Assembly (NCBI RefSeq): GCF_019740315.1
Contig: NZ_JAHXZR010000001.1
Location: 620,001 to 684,000, forward strand
From: Oceanobacter mangrovi
GTDB lineage: Bacteria > Pseudomonadota > Gammaproteobacteria > Pseudomonadales > Oceanobacteraceae
Direction: 5' to 3'
DNA: 64,000 nt
Shown here in pieces: positions 43,748-53,356 of this stretch. A program made the position numbers and the translations under genes. The stretch's first letter is position 1, and the number at the start of each line of letters is the position of its first letter. The notes beneath the pieces are model-generated. The model had not been told where the DNA came from. It saw nothing but the letters and a program-made list of their open reading frames with translations, and ran no database searches.

Positions 43748-44727
43748 TTGGCTAACTCGATTCGTGGATCCACGATGCAGTAGATGAGGTCGGTTGCGAG
43801 GTTGAACAGCACCACCATGGCGGAGGAGATAAAGAACACGCCCAGCAGCAGGTTGTAGTCACGCTGGAACAGCGCCTCGAACATCAGTCGGCCAATGCCG
43901 GGCCAGGCGAACACGGTTTCGGTCAGCACCGCACCACCAATCATCTGACCGGCTTGCAGACCCGCCAGGGTTACTACTGGCAGCAGCGCATTGCGCAAGG
44001 TGTGGCGGAAGGTGACGCGGGACGGCTTCATGCCCTTGGCCTTGGCGGTTTTGACGAAGTCGGCACGGCTGGTTTCGATCATTGAGGTGCGGGCCATGCG
44101 GGCATACACCGCGGTAAAGAACAGCCCCAGTGTCATCGCTGGCAGCACCAGGTGTTCGGCGATATCGACAAAACGATCCCAGCCGGTGAAGTTGGCACCG
44201 ACGGTTTCCATACCAAAGGCAGGCAACCAGCCCAGAAACACCGAGAACAGCAGTACCGCCATCAAGGCCAGCCAGAACAGTGGCGTGGCGTAGAACACCA
44301 GTGCGGCGACAGAAATTGCAGAATCAATCCATTTGCGATGGTTGGAGGCGGCGATCACGCCAACCAGCACCCCAAGCACCAGTGACAGCACAAAAGCGGT
44401 GCCGGTAAGCAGCAGGGTGGCAGGCAGACGATCCATGATGAGGTCAAATACCGGCATTTGCTGACGATAGGTTTCGCCCATGTCGAACTGCACCAGATTG
44501 CTGATGTAGACCCACAACTGGTAGTAAAGCGGTTGGTCAAGGCCGAACTGTTCGCGCAGCTGTTGCAGGAATAATTCATCGGTGGCACCGGCTTCACCAG
44601 CCATTACCTTGGCAGGGTCACCGGGGGCAGCGCGAATCAGGAAGAAGTTGAAGATCGCGATGACGAACAGTACCAGCAGGCCCTTGATCAGGCGCCCACC
44701 AATGTAGAAGAGGGTCTGGATACTCAT
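43744..44727 (-). CDS. Peptide-type ABC importer permease (DppB-like)
   Basis: A 327-residue permease with about six membrane segments. The N-terminus (GLLVLFVIAIFNFFLIRAAPGDP) and the EAA-loop-type segment (KAKGMKPSRVTFRHTLRNAL) match DppB/OppB. It overlaps the DppC-like gene by 4 bases. Confidence 0.93.
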   Translation of the reverse strand: MSIQTLFYIGGRLIKGLLVLFVIAIFNFFLIRAAPGDPAKVMAGEAGATDELFLQQLREQFGLDQPLYYQLWVYISNLVQFDMGETYRQQMPVFDLIMDRLPATLLLTGTAFVLSLVLGVLVGVIAASNHRKWIDSAISVAALVFYATPLFWLALMAVLLFSVFLGWLPAFGMETVGANFTGWDRFVDIAEHLVLPAMTLGLFFTAVYARMARTSMIETSRADFVKTAKAKGMKPSRVTFRHTLRNALLPVVTLAGLQAGQMIGGAVLTETVFAWPGIGRLMFEALFQRDYNLLLGVFFISSAMVVLFNLATDLIYCIVDPRIELAK

Positions 44728-44742
44728 AGATAGTTCCGTAGC

Positions 44743-44775
44743 TCGGGGGCAGACCGCCAGCGACGGCCTGCCCGA
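44743..44775 (-). other. Hairpin between binding-protein and permease genes
   Basis: GGGCAG and CTGCCC pair around a GC-rich inner stem in the 64-base gap. Stems at this place in ABC operons often protect the binding-protein mRNA so that it is made in excess. Confidence 0.4.
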
Positions 44776-44791
44776 TTAACGCAGAGGAGGA

Positions 44792-46351
44792 TTACTTCTC
44801 GATCCAGGCGGTGCCAAAGGCATCGTTAACGCCAATGGCGGAGTCGATCAGGTTATGCACGTTGCAGTTGTAGATGGTCGGGAATTCCAGTTCGAGCAAC
44901 CAGGCCACCGGCACGTCTTCCACCAGCTTGGCCTGCACTTCGTTGTAGAGTTCCTGACGCTTGCTGTCCGGGTAGGCGGTGGCGGCTTCAGCAAACAGCT
45001 TGTCTACTTCAGGGTCGCTGTAGCCTTCGGCGTTGTTCCACGGTGAGCCCTTGGCGATGTTGCTGGACACATAGGTACGTGATACGCCCAGCGCCGGGTC
45101 GCCATACTGGTACAGGTAGGTGAACGACAGATCGAAGTCCCAGTCGGAGATCTTCTGGTTCCAGCCCGCGACGTCGGAGGACACCATGTCGGTCTTTATA
45201 CCCACCTCAGCCAGGTTCTGACGAATGGCTTCGGCCCAACGCTGCCAGGTCTCGCCGTACGGCATTGGCAACAGACGCACTGGAGTACCGTCGTAGCCCA
45301 TTTCCTTCAGCAAGGCTTTGGCTTTTTTCGGGTTGTATTCGTAGTCCGGCAGATCTTTGTTGAAGAAGTTGGTCTTTGAGCCTACCGGGCCCTTGGCGAC
45401 CTTGCCGTAGCCGTTCCACAACGCGTTCTTGGCGAAGTCTCGGTCCATGGCGTACATGATGGCCTGACGGAAACGCTTGTCGGACATCGGGTAGTTACGG
45501 TTGTTGATCCACAGCCAGGCGTGTGGCGAGAAGTATTCCCAGCCGTCTGAGGTGGAGCAGGAGTTATCCAGCGCTGTCAGGCGCGGGATATCGAAGTTTT
45601 CCACTGAGCCGCCCGGCAGCACGTCGATCTTGCCGGTTTCATAGGCCACTGAACGGGAAGCAGCGTCCGGAATGACATGCCAGTAAATATCGTCCAGATA
45701 CGGCAGACCCTTGACGTGGTAGTTCTCGTTTTTCACCGCGTGGATGTAGGAGCCTTTCTTCCACTCAGCAAACTTGAACGGGCCGGTACCGATCGGATGA
45801 TGGTTGGCCGGGTTGGTCTTGTAGTCGGTGCCTTCGTAGATGTGTTTCGGGATCATCGGCATGGTGCCGGTCTCGAACAAACCAATGAAGGGGCCGAACG
45901 GTTGTTTCAGCTGGAACACCACGGTGTAGTCGTCCGGTGCGGTGATCGAATCGACGTACTGCAGGGACTGACGCAGGCGGGCGTTGGTTTGACGCAGGAA
46001 CTTGTCGACCGAGAACACCACGTCAGCCGAGGTGAACGGCTTGCCGTCATGCCAGGTCACGCCGTGTTTCAGATGGAAAGTCCAGGTCTTGCCGTCTTCG
46101 CTGGTGTCCCAGGAAGTTGCCAGCAGTGGTTGAGGATTCAGGTCCTTGTCGTAGCGCAGCAAGCCTTCGTAGATGTTGCCTGCCACCTGCTGGGTTGGTG
46201 CGTTGGAGTACAGGCCGATCATCAGGCTTGGTGGCTCAGGCTGCACCACTACATCCATGGTGCCACCGTAGACGGGGTCGGCGGCCTGAACATTGATGCT
46301 GGCCAGAGGGATAGCGGCTGCAAGTACTGCTTGTATCAGTCGTTTCTTCAT
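44792..46351 (-). CDS. Periplasmic binding protein of the peptide-type ABC importer
   Basis: A 519-residue family-5 extracellular solute-binding protein. It starts with a Sec signal peptide (RLIQAVLAAAIPLASINVQAA). Family marks include IYEGLLRYDKDLNPQPLLA and FHLKHGVTWHDGKPFTSADV. Family 5 binds peptides, nickel, glutathione or small amide compounds. The substrate here is unknown; the surrounding hydrolases suggest an amide or acylated amine. Confidence 0.93.
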   Translation of the reverse strand: MKKRLIQAVLAAAIPLASINVQAADPVYGGTMDVVVQPEPPSLMIGLYSNAPTQQVAGNIYEGLLRYDKDLNPQPLLATSWDTSEDGKTWTFHLKHGVTWHDGKPFTSADVVFSVDKFLRQTNARLRQSLQYVDSITAPDDYTVVFQLKQPFGPFIGLFETGTMPMIPKHIYEGTDYKTNPANHHPIGTGPFKFAEWKKGSYIHAVKNENYHVKGLPYLDDIYWHVIPDAASRSVAYETGKIDVLPGGSVENFDIPRLTALDNSCSTSDGWEYFSPHAWLWINNRNYPMSDKRFRQAIMYAMDRDFAKNALWNGYGKVAKGPVGSKTNFFNKDLPDYEYNPKKAKALLKEMGYDGTPVRLLPMPYGETWQRWAEAIRQNLAEVGIKTDMVSSDVAGWNQKISDWDFDLSFTYLYQYGDPALGVSRTYVSSNIAKGSPWNNAEGYSDPEVDKLFAEAATAYPDSKRQELYNEVQAKLVEDVPVAWLLELEFPTIYNCNVHNLIDSAIGVNDAFGTAWIEK

Positions 46352-46375
46352 GTGCTGGGTCTCGATGCTGAGGGT

Positions 46376-47167
46376 TCAAGTGCGGTAGTGCGGAGCTACT
46401 TTTTCCAATAAACGCAGGTAGGCGAGCCATTCAGCGTGGAAGCCGTTGCGCTGACTCAGTTCACTGAACTGCTTGTATTGCCCGCAGGTACGTTGGCAGA
46501 CCTCCGGTGCAACCGGGGTAATCGTCAAACCGCTGGACAACACCGCCAGTTGGGTCTGGCAGGTACGTTCGAGGTTGTACATCAGGGTGAAGGCTTCACC
46601 GATGGTGTCGCCGAGGGTCATCAGGCCGTGGTTTTCCAGGATCATCACCTTGCTGGTTGGCCCGAGGTCCTGCACCAGCCGTTCGCGCTCGGCCAGATCC
46701 AGCGCGATGCCTTCGTATTTATGGCGGGTGACGCCTTCGTAGAACTGCAGCGACCATTGGTTAATTGGCAGAATGCCTTCCTGAGTCGAAGAGATGGCAA
46801 CACCGGCAACCGTATGGGTATGCAAGGCACACTGGACATCCGGGCGGGCAGCATGAACCGCTGAATGAATGGTGAAACCGGCCGGGTTGGCACCCATGCC
46901 AAACGGGTCTTCGAGTACCTTGCCATCAAGGTCGATGGTGACCAGGTTACTGGCAGTGACTTCACCAAAGCGGGTGCCGTACGGATTGATCAGGAAGCGA
47001 TCATGCACACCCGGTAAACGCGCTGAAATATGGGTGTAGATACTGTCACTCATACCGAAGTGTTCGAGCAGGTTATAGGTTGCGGCCAGATCAATTCGCA
47101 TCCGCTGCTCGGCGCTTAACCCCGGATAAATCTTGTTGACGAAGTCTTGGTTGGCAGCTGTCTCCAT
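46376..47167 (-). CDS. Class II aldolase/adducin-family protein
   Basis: A 263-residue class II aldolase/adducin-fold protein. Visible are DSIYTHISARLPG, the metal-type histidines in ALHTHTVAGVAISS and ILENHGLMTLGDT. Family members act on sugar or short-chain hydroxy compounds. It is the first gene of the ABC/amidohydrolase operon. The start at 47167 has AAGGAG in front, better than the upstream alternative. Confidence 0.85.
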   Translation of the reverse strand: METAANQDFVNKIYPGLSAEQRMRIDLAATYNLLEHFGMSDSIYTHISARLPGVHDRFLINPYGTRFGEVTASNLVTIDLDGKVLEDPFGMGANPAGFTIHSAVHAARPDVQCALHTHTVAGVAISSTQEGILPINQWSLQFYEGVTRHKYEGIALDLAERERLVQDLGPTSKVMILENHGLMTLGDTIGEAFTLMYNLERTCQTQLAVLSSGLTITPVAPEVCQRTCGQYKQFSELSQRNGFHAEWLAYLRLLEKVAPHYRT

Positions 47168-47292
47168 GGGATCTCCTTGAGCCAATTAGTGATGCCCACG
47201 AGCGGCTCTAGGCGCTCCAGAACGGGCTTGAAATCATTCTTTGTCAATTGAATTGCATCTACAATCGATATTTTTTGACCAAAATGATTCCA

Positions 47293-47306
47293 AAATGTAA
47301 ACATTT
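47293..47306. promoter_or_regulatory. Palindrome upstream of the aldolase operon, possible operator
   Basis: AAATGT and ACATTT are perfect arms with AA between. It lies about 125 bases upstream of the aldolase start, in AT-rich DNA with promoter-like character. Confidence 0.4.
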
Positions 47307-47319
47307 AGGACGCAAAAAA

Positions 47320-47355
47320 AGGCGCTGATTCTTGCTGAACAGCGTCTTTTATTTT
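47320..47355. terminator. Terminator-like stem with T-runs on both strands
   Basis: AGGCGCTG and CAGCGTCT pair over 8 bases with one wobble. The plus strand continues TTTTATTTT and the minus strand TTTTTTTGCG. It probably ends the LysR transcript from 47723. Confidence 0.6.
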
Positions 47356-47722
47356 GAAGTGGCCAGTGATTTTTTTAGGTTTTTTGCAACCTCATACATG
47401 AATATGCAAGTAAAAGGCCACAACGAATCCAGCGCCGATTTTGGGGTGGTTTAGAGTGTACACACTCTGGTTGCGCCCAGAATGTGGCTGACTTGCCGGG
47501 CCTCGTATTGACGCTGGCAGCAGCGGCTTGGGTGGGTTTGACGGCTGCACAAAAGGGGTGCAGCTGTTTTAATCAGGGGACAATTATGTCGCTTTGGCCG
47601 TTTTCAGGCGGATAAAACCGGGTTTTTCGGCATTGATGGCCATTTAAATCGAAGTTTAGCTTGGGCGGTGGTGATAATTATGGCTTTGGGGGCAGCCGGA
47701 AAGCACAGTTCACCCTCTGTTT

Positions 47723-48646
47723 TCAGCCGGTAATCCCGACGCCGCGTTGACGCCAGTTACTTTGCTCTGTTGCAAATTTCTCTTTCAACCAGCGAATAAA
47801 GGCTTGTATATCGGGCCGCTCGGTCTTTTCCGGAGAGGTCACAAAATAGTAGGCCCTGGGGGCATCGATACTGATATCGAAGGGCATCACCAGCTGGCCA
47901 CGGGCAAGCGCATCGCCACTGAGCATGTTGTCGCCGAGGGCGATGCCCTGGCCAGCCAGGGCGGCAGACTGGACAAAGTGAGCATCGGAAAAGGTAATGC
48001 CTGCACCGAGCTGGGCATTTTGCACCCCGTTAGCCCCCAGCCAAACACGCCAATTGGTCTGGTTCGCCAGGTGCAACAGAGTATGAGAAAGCAGCTCAGC
48101 CGGATTTTTCAGGCCTGCGGTCCGGTTCAGGTAACCCGGGCTGCACACCGGATACAGCTGCAAGGCCATCAGCCGTTGGACGTTCATCTCCGGCCAATGG
48201 CCTTCGCCGTAGGAAATAAACAGATCGATTTCCTGGTTGCTGGTGTCATCCGGGGTGCGTGGCGAGCGCAGGTCCAGCTCCAGTTTGGGATACAGCCGCT
48301 GGAACTCACCAATGTGACGGCAAAGCCAGTAGGTCGCGAGGCCGGGGATGCAGCTGATGATCAGTTTGCCGGTGATGTCCGGGCCGCTTTCCCAGTGGGC
48401 GGCGGCGAGCAGAATTTGCAGGGAACGGCGGGCTTCACTGGCATAACGTTGCCCTTGCGTTGTCAGTTCGATGTTGCGGCCACTGCGATAGGTCAGCGTA
48501 AACCCCAGACTTTCTTCCAGTCCGGCGATCTGACGGCTGATCGCACTGCGGGTCAGGTGCATTTCTCTGGCGGCACTGGTGACACTGCCAAGGCGGGCAA
48601 CGGCCTCAAAAGCACGCAGGGCGGTAATGGATGGATAGCTTGGCAT
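47723..48646 (-). CDS. LysR-family regulator, GcvA-like
   Basis: A 307-residue LysR regulator with a GcvA-type N-terminus: ALRAFEAVARLGSVTSAARE, then HLTRSAISRQIAGLEE. The C-terminal part has the GcvA-like substrate-domain layout (LFISYGEGHWPEM). GcvA controls glycine cleavage in enteric bacteria; this gene lies next to sdaA and glyA, consistent with control of serine/glycine metabolism. That link is inference. Confidence 0.88.
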   Translation of the reverse strand: MPSYPSITALRAFEAVARLGSVTSAAREMHLTRSAISRQIAGLEESLGFTLTYRSGRNIELTTQGQRYASEARRSLQILLAAAHWESGPDITGKLIISCIPGLATYWLCRHIGEFQRLYPKLELDLRSPRTPDDTSNQEIDLFISYGEGHWPEMNVQRLMALQLYPVCSPGYLNRTAGLKNPAELLSHTLLHLANQTNWRVWLGANGVQNAQLGAGITFSDAHFVQSAALAGQGIALGDNMLSGDALARGQLVMPFDISIDAPRAYYFVTSPEKTERPDIQAFIRWLKEKFATEQSNWRQRGVGITG

Positions 48647-48710
48647 TAAGCAGCTTCCTTAACTCTTATCTGTATCCGAAGTGGGCGAGCGGTTATGCAC
48701 TGTAGCAGAT

Positions 48711-48746
48711 ACAAAAAATCCCGGCCTGCTGTTGCCGACCGGGATT
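48711..48746 (-). terminator. Intrinsic terminator after sdaA
   Basis: AATCCCGG (48717-48724) and CCGGGATT (48739-48746) are perfect 8-base arms with a 14-base loop. On the minus strand the stem is followed by a T-run (TTTTGT). Confidence 0.8.
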
Positions 48747-48778
48747 CTGTTATTGGCGAGGGAGTCAGGCTGACGTGA

Positions 48779-50206
48779 TTAACACTCGATCACGTTCACC
48801 GCCAGACCGCCACGCGAGGTTTCCTTGTACTTGTCGAGCATGTCCTTGCCGGTATCGCGCATGGTTTTGATGACCTTGTCGAGCGACACAAAATGCTCGC
48901 CGTCACCACGCAGGGCCATCGACGCTGCGTTGATGGCTTTCATGGCTGCCATGGCGTTACGTTCGATACAAGGCACCTGTACCAGGCCGCCAATCGGATC
49001 GCAGGTCAGGCCAAGGTTGTGTTCCATGCCGATTTCAGCGGCGTTTTCGACCTGCGCCGGTGAGCCGCCAGTAGCTTCGGCCAGACCCGCTGCTGCCATT
49101 GCGCAAGCGGAGCCCACTTCACCCTGACAGCCGACTTCGGCACCGGAAATCGAGGCGTTTTCCTTGAACAGGATGCCAATCGCAGAGGCCGTCAGCAGAA
49201 AGCGAATCACGCCTTCGTCGTCCGAGTTCGGGCAGAAATTGATGTAGTAGTGCAGTACCGCCGGGATAATGCCCGCCGCGCCGTTGGTTGGCGCCGTTAC
49301 CATACGACCACCGGCCGCGTTTTCTTCATTGACCGCCAGCGCGTACAGGTTGACCCAGTCCATCGCGCCCAGTGACGGTGTGATCATGTCCATGCGGTTA
49401 CGGTTTTTCAGACCCTGATAGAGGCTGGCAGCACGGCGCTTGACCTTCAGGCCGCCGGGCAGAATGCCTTCGCTGTGCATGCCTTTTTGCACGCAGTCTT
49501 TCATCACTTGCCAGAGTTGCAGAATGCCGGCACGAATCTCTGCTTCGGTACGCCAGGCCTTTTCGTTTTCCATCATGATGTCCGCGATGGAGAGACCGGT
49601 TTGTTGGCAGATCGCCAGCAGCTCAACGCCACTTTTGAACGGGTATTTCACGCTGGTGGCGTCTTCGACGATGGCGCCGATCTTGTCACTGGCGTGAACG
49701 CTGTCGTCGACCACAAAGCCGCCGCCAACGGAGTAATAGGTTGCGAATCTGAGTTCGTTGCCCTGTTCATCCCAGGCGCAGAAAGTCATGCCGTTGGCAT
49801 GAAAATCCAGCGCTTCGATGCGGTGATAAATCAGGTCTTCGTTGATATTGAACTTGATGGTTTTGGGTTCTGCGATGACACCGGCTTCCAGATAGTCGGT
49901 GGTCGCCAGCAGTACCAGTTCGCCGCTTTCTTCAATATCGGCGGTTCGTGGGTTAACCCGGTCCGGATCGATTTTTTCCGGCAGTTCACCTTCCAGACCC
50001 AGCAATACCGCAGGACCGGAACCGTGGCCTTTACCGGTTGCACCCAGCGAACCATACAGTTGTGCCTGAACCCGGGCTACCTGTGGCAGCAGGCCTTCTT
50101 TGGCCAATGCAGAAGCAAACATCCAGGCCGCTTTCATCGGGCCTACGGTGTGGGAACTGGACGGGCCAATCCCGATTTTCAACATGTCGAACAGACTGAT
50201 AGCCAT
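48779..50206 (-). CDS. sdaA: L-serine dehydratase (4Fe-4S, single-chain)
   Basis: A 475-residue single-chain L-serine ammonia-lyase, turning serine into pyruvate and ammonia. The N-terminal [20 protein letters not shown] is diagnostic. The C-terminal alpha part has [20 protein letters not shown] and [16 protein letters not shown] with the cysteines that bind the iron-sulfur cluster. The protein ends in a cysteine (NVIEC), as in the E. coli enzyme. It lies 133 bases after glyA, in the same direction. Confidence 0.95.
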   Translation of the reverse strand: MAISLFDMLKIGIGPSSSHTVGPMKAAWMFASALAKEGLLPQVARVQAQLYGSLGATGKGHGSGPAVLLGLEGELPEKIDPDRVNPRTADIEESGELVLLATTDYLEAGVIAEPKTIKFNINEDLIYHRIEALDFHANGMTFCAWDEQGNELRFATYYSVGGGFVVDDSVHASDKIGAIVEDATSVKYPFKSGVELLAICQQTGLSIADIMMENEKAWRTEAEIRAGILQLWQVMKDCVQKGMHSEGILPGGLKVKRRAASLYQGLKNRNRMDMITPSLGAMDWVNLYALAVNEENAAGGRMVTAPTNGAAGIIPAVLHYYINFCPNSDDEGVIRFLLTASAIGILFKENASISGAEVGCQGEVGSACAMAAAGLAEATGGSPAQVENAAEIGMEHNLGLTCDPIGGLVQVPCIERNAMAAMKAINAASMALRGDGEHFVSLDKVIKTMRDTGKDMLDKYKETSRGGLAVNVIEC

Positions 50207-50264
50207 GATCGGCTCCTCGGGTAATCGCAGGGCTCGGGTAACGAAGGGTTAATTTCAAGCATAG

Positions 50265-50287
50265 AAGACGGGCAGGACGCCCGTCTT
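50265..50287. terminator. Strong hairpin between glyA and sdaA
   Basis: AGACGGGC and GCCCGTCT pair perfectly with a 5-base loop, extending to 9 pairs. The T-run (TTTT) follows on the plus strand; on the minus strand, the glyA direction, the tail is poor. It may still lower read-through from glyA into sdaA. Confidence 0.5.
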
Positions 50288-50339
50288 TTGAAACCGGGAT
50301 AAAGCCCCTCCCACAATCTGCTTGCGAGAGGGTGGCGGT

Positions 50340-51602
50340 TTACTCGACGTAAGCCGGGAACTGCTTGCACAGGTCGTGCACTTTCTCTTTCACCATGCCA
50401 ATGATGCGGGCTTCTTCAGAAGTGCCCAGCACCGACAGGATGTCAGCGATCCAGCCCGCCAGTTCCTTACACTGTTCTTCCTTGAAACCACGAGTGGTGA
50501 TAACCGGAGTACCAATGCGCAGACCGGAAGTCACGAATGGAGACTGTGGGTCGTTTGGAACAGCGTTCTTGTTGACGGTAATAGAAGCCGCGCCCAGAGC
50601 CGCGTCAGCGTCTTTACCAGTCAGGCCTTGCTTGATCAGTGACAACAGGAACAGGTGGTTCTGGGTTCCGCCGGATACCACGTCGTAGCCGCGCTCAATA
50701 AATACCCGCGCCATCACATCGGCATTTTTCACAACCTGCTCTTGGTAGGTCTTGAATTCAGGTGACAGTGCTTCCTTGAAGGCAACCGCCTTGGCCGCGA
50801 TGACGTGCATCAGTGGGCCGCCCTGACCGCCAGGGAATACCGCAGAGTTCAGTTTCTTTTCCAGCTCTGCGTTGGCTTTGGCCAGAATCAGACCGCCACG
50901 TGGACCACGCAGGGTCTTGTGAGTGGTGGTGGTGACCACGTCGGCATATTGCATTGGGTTTGGATAAACGCCAGCAGCTACCAGACCGGCTACGTGAGCC
51001 ATGTCGACGAACAGGTAAGCACCAACAGCGTCTGCGATTTCGCGCATGCGAGCCCAGTCAACGATCTGGGAGTAGGCAGAGAAACCACCGATGATCATTT
51101 TTGGCTGATGCTCTTTGGCCAGCGCTTCCATCTGATCGTAATCGATTTCGCCGTTGTCGTTCAGACCGTACTGAACCGCGTTGTACATCTTGCCAGAGAA
51201 GGAAACCTTGGCACCGTGAGTCAGGTGACCACCGTGTGCCAGGCTCATGCCCAGAACGGTATCGCCAGGATTCAGCAGCGCCATGTAAACCGCGGCGTTG
51301 GCCTGTGAACCAGAGTGTGGCTGAACGTTGGCGTAATCTGCGCCGAACAGTTCCTTGGCACGGTCAATAGCCAGTTGCTCAACCACGTCAACGAATTCAC
51401 AACCACCGTAGTAACGCTTGCCTGGGTAACCTTCAGCGTACTTGTTGGTCAGCTGGGAACCCTGGGCTTCCATCACGCGTGGGCTGGTGTAGTTTTCAGA
51501 GGCGATCAGCTCGATGTGGTCTTCCTGACGAGCCACTTCCTGCTGCATGGCTTCCCACAGCTCGGGGTCGAACCCGGCAATACGATCTTGCTTGTTGAAC
51601 AT
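50340..51602 (-). CDS. glyA: Serine hydroxymethyltransferase
   Basis: A 420-residue PLP enzyme that converts serine and tetrahydrofolate to glycine and methylene-tetrahydrofolate. It has [54 protein letters not shown] and the Schiff-base lysine in [16 protein letters not shown]. Length is normal for GlyA. The sequence is highly conserved. Confidence 0.97.
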   Translation of the reverse strand: MFNKQDRIAGFDPELWEAMQQEVARQEDHIELIASENYTSPRVMEAQGSQLTNKYAEGYPGKRYYGGCEFVDVVEQLAIDRAKELFGADYANVQPHSGSQANAAVYMALLNPGDTVLGMSLAHGGHLTHGAKVSFSGKMYNAVQYGLNDNGEIDYDQMEALAKEHQPKMIIGGFSAYSQIVDWARMREIADAVGAYLFVDMAHVAGLVAAGVYPNPMQYADVVTTTTHKTLRGPRGGLILAKANAELEKKLNSAVFPGGQGGPLMHVIAAKAVAFKEALSPEFKTYQEQVVKNADVMARVFIERGYDVVSGGTQNHLFLLSLIKQGLTGKDADAALGAASITVNKNAVPNDPQSPFVTSGLRIGTPVITTRGFKEEQCKELAGWIADILSVLGTSEEARIIGMVKEKVHDLCKQFPAYVE

Positions 51603-52052
51603 TGGCGTATCCTGAAACGAAAGTGGTCGAGTTGACCGGTGAATTCATTCTTGTTTGTACGTTGGGGGATAGTAAGACCGGCTCAGAGCGGCAGGATGAC
51701 TGCTTGCGGCTGGGGTATGACAAAAAGCGACGGCGACAATTCAGGGCAGACATTGGTTACCATTTGACCTGTCTGGCGCAGAGTTGCCGCTATACCAATC
51801 AGCGCAGACGTTAGAAGATGAAGTTTGACGCGGGTTTTGGCGAACCAACCTGAAAGGTATGGTTCGCGGAGGCAATTTACTTTTCTGATATCAGCAAGCG
51901 TTTGGGAAATGGCGTTTCCTATAATGGAAAGTTTATATAAAACAATAGGATATAACAGAATTGTGGGGGCTGGCCTGAATCGCGGTAGGGACAAGTCAGT
52001 CTTTGATTAACACTCCGGCGCCGTTCAAGGTCATTGCTGGAGAATAATAATA
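51603..52052. other. Divergent promoter region of glyA and a binding-protein gene
   Basis: No gene is seen. A stem GCGAACC/GGTTCGC at 51840-51867 encloses an inner ACCT/AGGT pair. A region with AAGTTTATATAAAAC near 51930 could be part of a rightward promoter. I looked for a glycine riboswitch near glyA and saw no convincing match. Confidence 0.4.
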
Positions 52053-53327
52053 ATGACTACCGAAAGCTGTATTTCCCGCCGCCGCTTGCTGCAGGTTGGC
52101 TCTGCCGCCATGCTTGCCGGAGCTTTTGTTCCCCTGGTTCGGGCAGCCTCTGCCACAACCTTCCGCATTGGATTCGTCAGTCCGGCCAGTGGCCCCTTGA
52201 CCATTTTTTCTGAGCCCGACCAGTTTGTGATGGCGCAGGTCAAACGAACGCTTGGCAGTGGCATCAGCGTTAATGGTCGTCAGTATCCGGTGGAAATAAT
52301 CTACCGCGACAGTGGTTCCAGCGAAACTGGCGCAGCAGCAGCGGCGCGGGAGCTGATTCGAGATTATGGCGTTGACTTGATGGTGGCGTCGTCAACGCCG
52401 GCAACGACCAATCCGGTTGCTGATGTGTGTGAGGCGATTGGGGTTCCCTGTTTAACCAACGATACGCCCTGGCAGGCGCATTTCTTTGGCCGTGGTGGTG
52501 ATCCGGCTGTGGGGTTTCGCTGGACTTATCACTTCTTCTGGGGTGTTGAGGATGTCGTTGCAGCCTATACTTCGCTGTGGAACCAGGTACAGACTAATCG
52601 GCGTGTGGGGAGCTTGTGGCCAGATGATCCTGACGGTCTGGCGTGGGCCTCGCAGCATGGGTTTCCACCGGCCTTGCACCAACAGAATTTTGAACTGTTT
52701 GATGCTGGGCGTTTCCGGTCCGGTCAGACCGATTTTGTTGATATCGTCAGCCGCTTCCAGCAAAACGATGTTGAGATTGTTACCGGTGTGATTCCTCCGC
52801 CAGACTTTGCCCGGTTCTGGCATGAGGCCCGGCGTCAGGGGTTTAATCCCAAGGTGGTGACGGTCGCCAAGGCATCGGAGTTTCCGATGGCATTGCAGCC
52901 ATTTGGCAGTGATGCAAACGGTTTGAGCGTGGAAGTCAGCTGGTCACCATCACATCCCTATCATTCGGCCCTGACAGGGCAATCATCAGCCGGGCTGGCG
53001 AGTGAATACACACGTTTCAGTGGCCGTAACTGGACCATTCCATTGGGCTTCAAACATGCCCTGTTTGAGGTTGCAATTGATGCGTTGCGACGTTCCCAAG
53101 GGCCGGGTAACCCGGAAGGGATTCGCCAGGCACTGGCAACAACGGATTATCACTCGATCGTTGGGCCGGTGAATTTCCAGCTTGGACCGGTGCCGAATGT
53201 CAGCAAGACACCGCTGGTTTGTGGCCAGTGGGAGTACCGCTATCGCAATCTTGAACTGCTGATTGTTGAAAACAGTCTGGCGCGCGATATCCCGTTACAG
53301 GCGCGGCTGCGCTCCATGACCGGTTGA
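52053..53327 (+). CDS. Tat-exported ABC binding protein (branched-chain amino acid/amide type)
   Basis: A 424-residue type I periplasmic binding protein. The N-terminus has a twin-arginine signal (SRRRLLQVGSAAMLAGAFVP) and the mature part starts FRIGFVSPASGPLTIFSEPD. The fold is that of LivJ/AmiC-like proteins. It is paralogous to the protein starting at 63716, with shared opening FxIGxVSPxxGPLxxFxEPDxF. No permease genes adjoin it, so it relies on an importer elsewhere, possibly beyond 64000. GGAG lies 10 bases before the ATG. Confidence 0.88.
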   Translation: MTTESCISRRRLLQVGSAAMLAGAFVPLVRAASATTFRIGFVSPASGPLTIFSEPDQFVMAQVKRTLGSGISVNGRQYPVEIIYRDSGSSETGAAAAARELIRDYGVDLMVASSTPATTNPVADVCEAIGVPCLTNDTPWQAHFFGRGGDPAVGFRWTYHFFWGVEDVVAAYTSLWNQVQTNRRVGSLWPDDPDGLAWASQHGFPPALHQQNFELFDAGRFRSGQTDFVDIVSRFQQNDVEIVTGVIPPPDFARFWHEARRQGFNPKVVTVAKASEFPMALQPFGSDANGLSVEVSWSPSHPYHSALTGQSSAGLASEYTRFSGRNWTIPLGFKHALFEVAIDALRRSQGPGNPEGIRQALATTDYHSIVGPVNFQLGPVPNVSKTPLVCGQWEYRYRNLELLIVENSLARDIPLQARLRSMTG

Positions 53328-53356
53328 GGACCAGCCGGGCGGGGCTGCCAATGGTG

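Larger units (their letters stand above)
47168..47722. other. Long intergenic region between the aldolase operon and a LysR gene
   Basis: No gene is supported. It holds the palindrome AAATGT-AA-ACATTT (47293-47306), the terminator-like stem at 47320-47347, the dyad AGAGTGT-AC-ACACTCT (47453-47468), and the stem GCTGCAC/GTGCAGC (47544-47564) followed by TGTTTT. The first two arrays lie where a promoter and operator of the aldolase operon would be. Confidence 0.45.

Noticed and set aside
51603-52052. Glycine riboswitch near glyA
   Set aside because: The conserved core of that class is not visible; only an unrelated stem is present.
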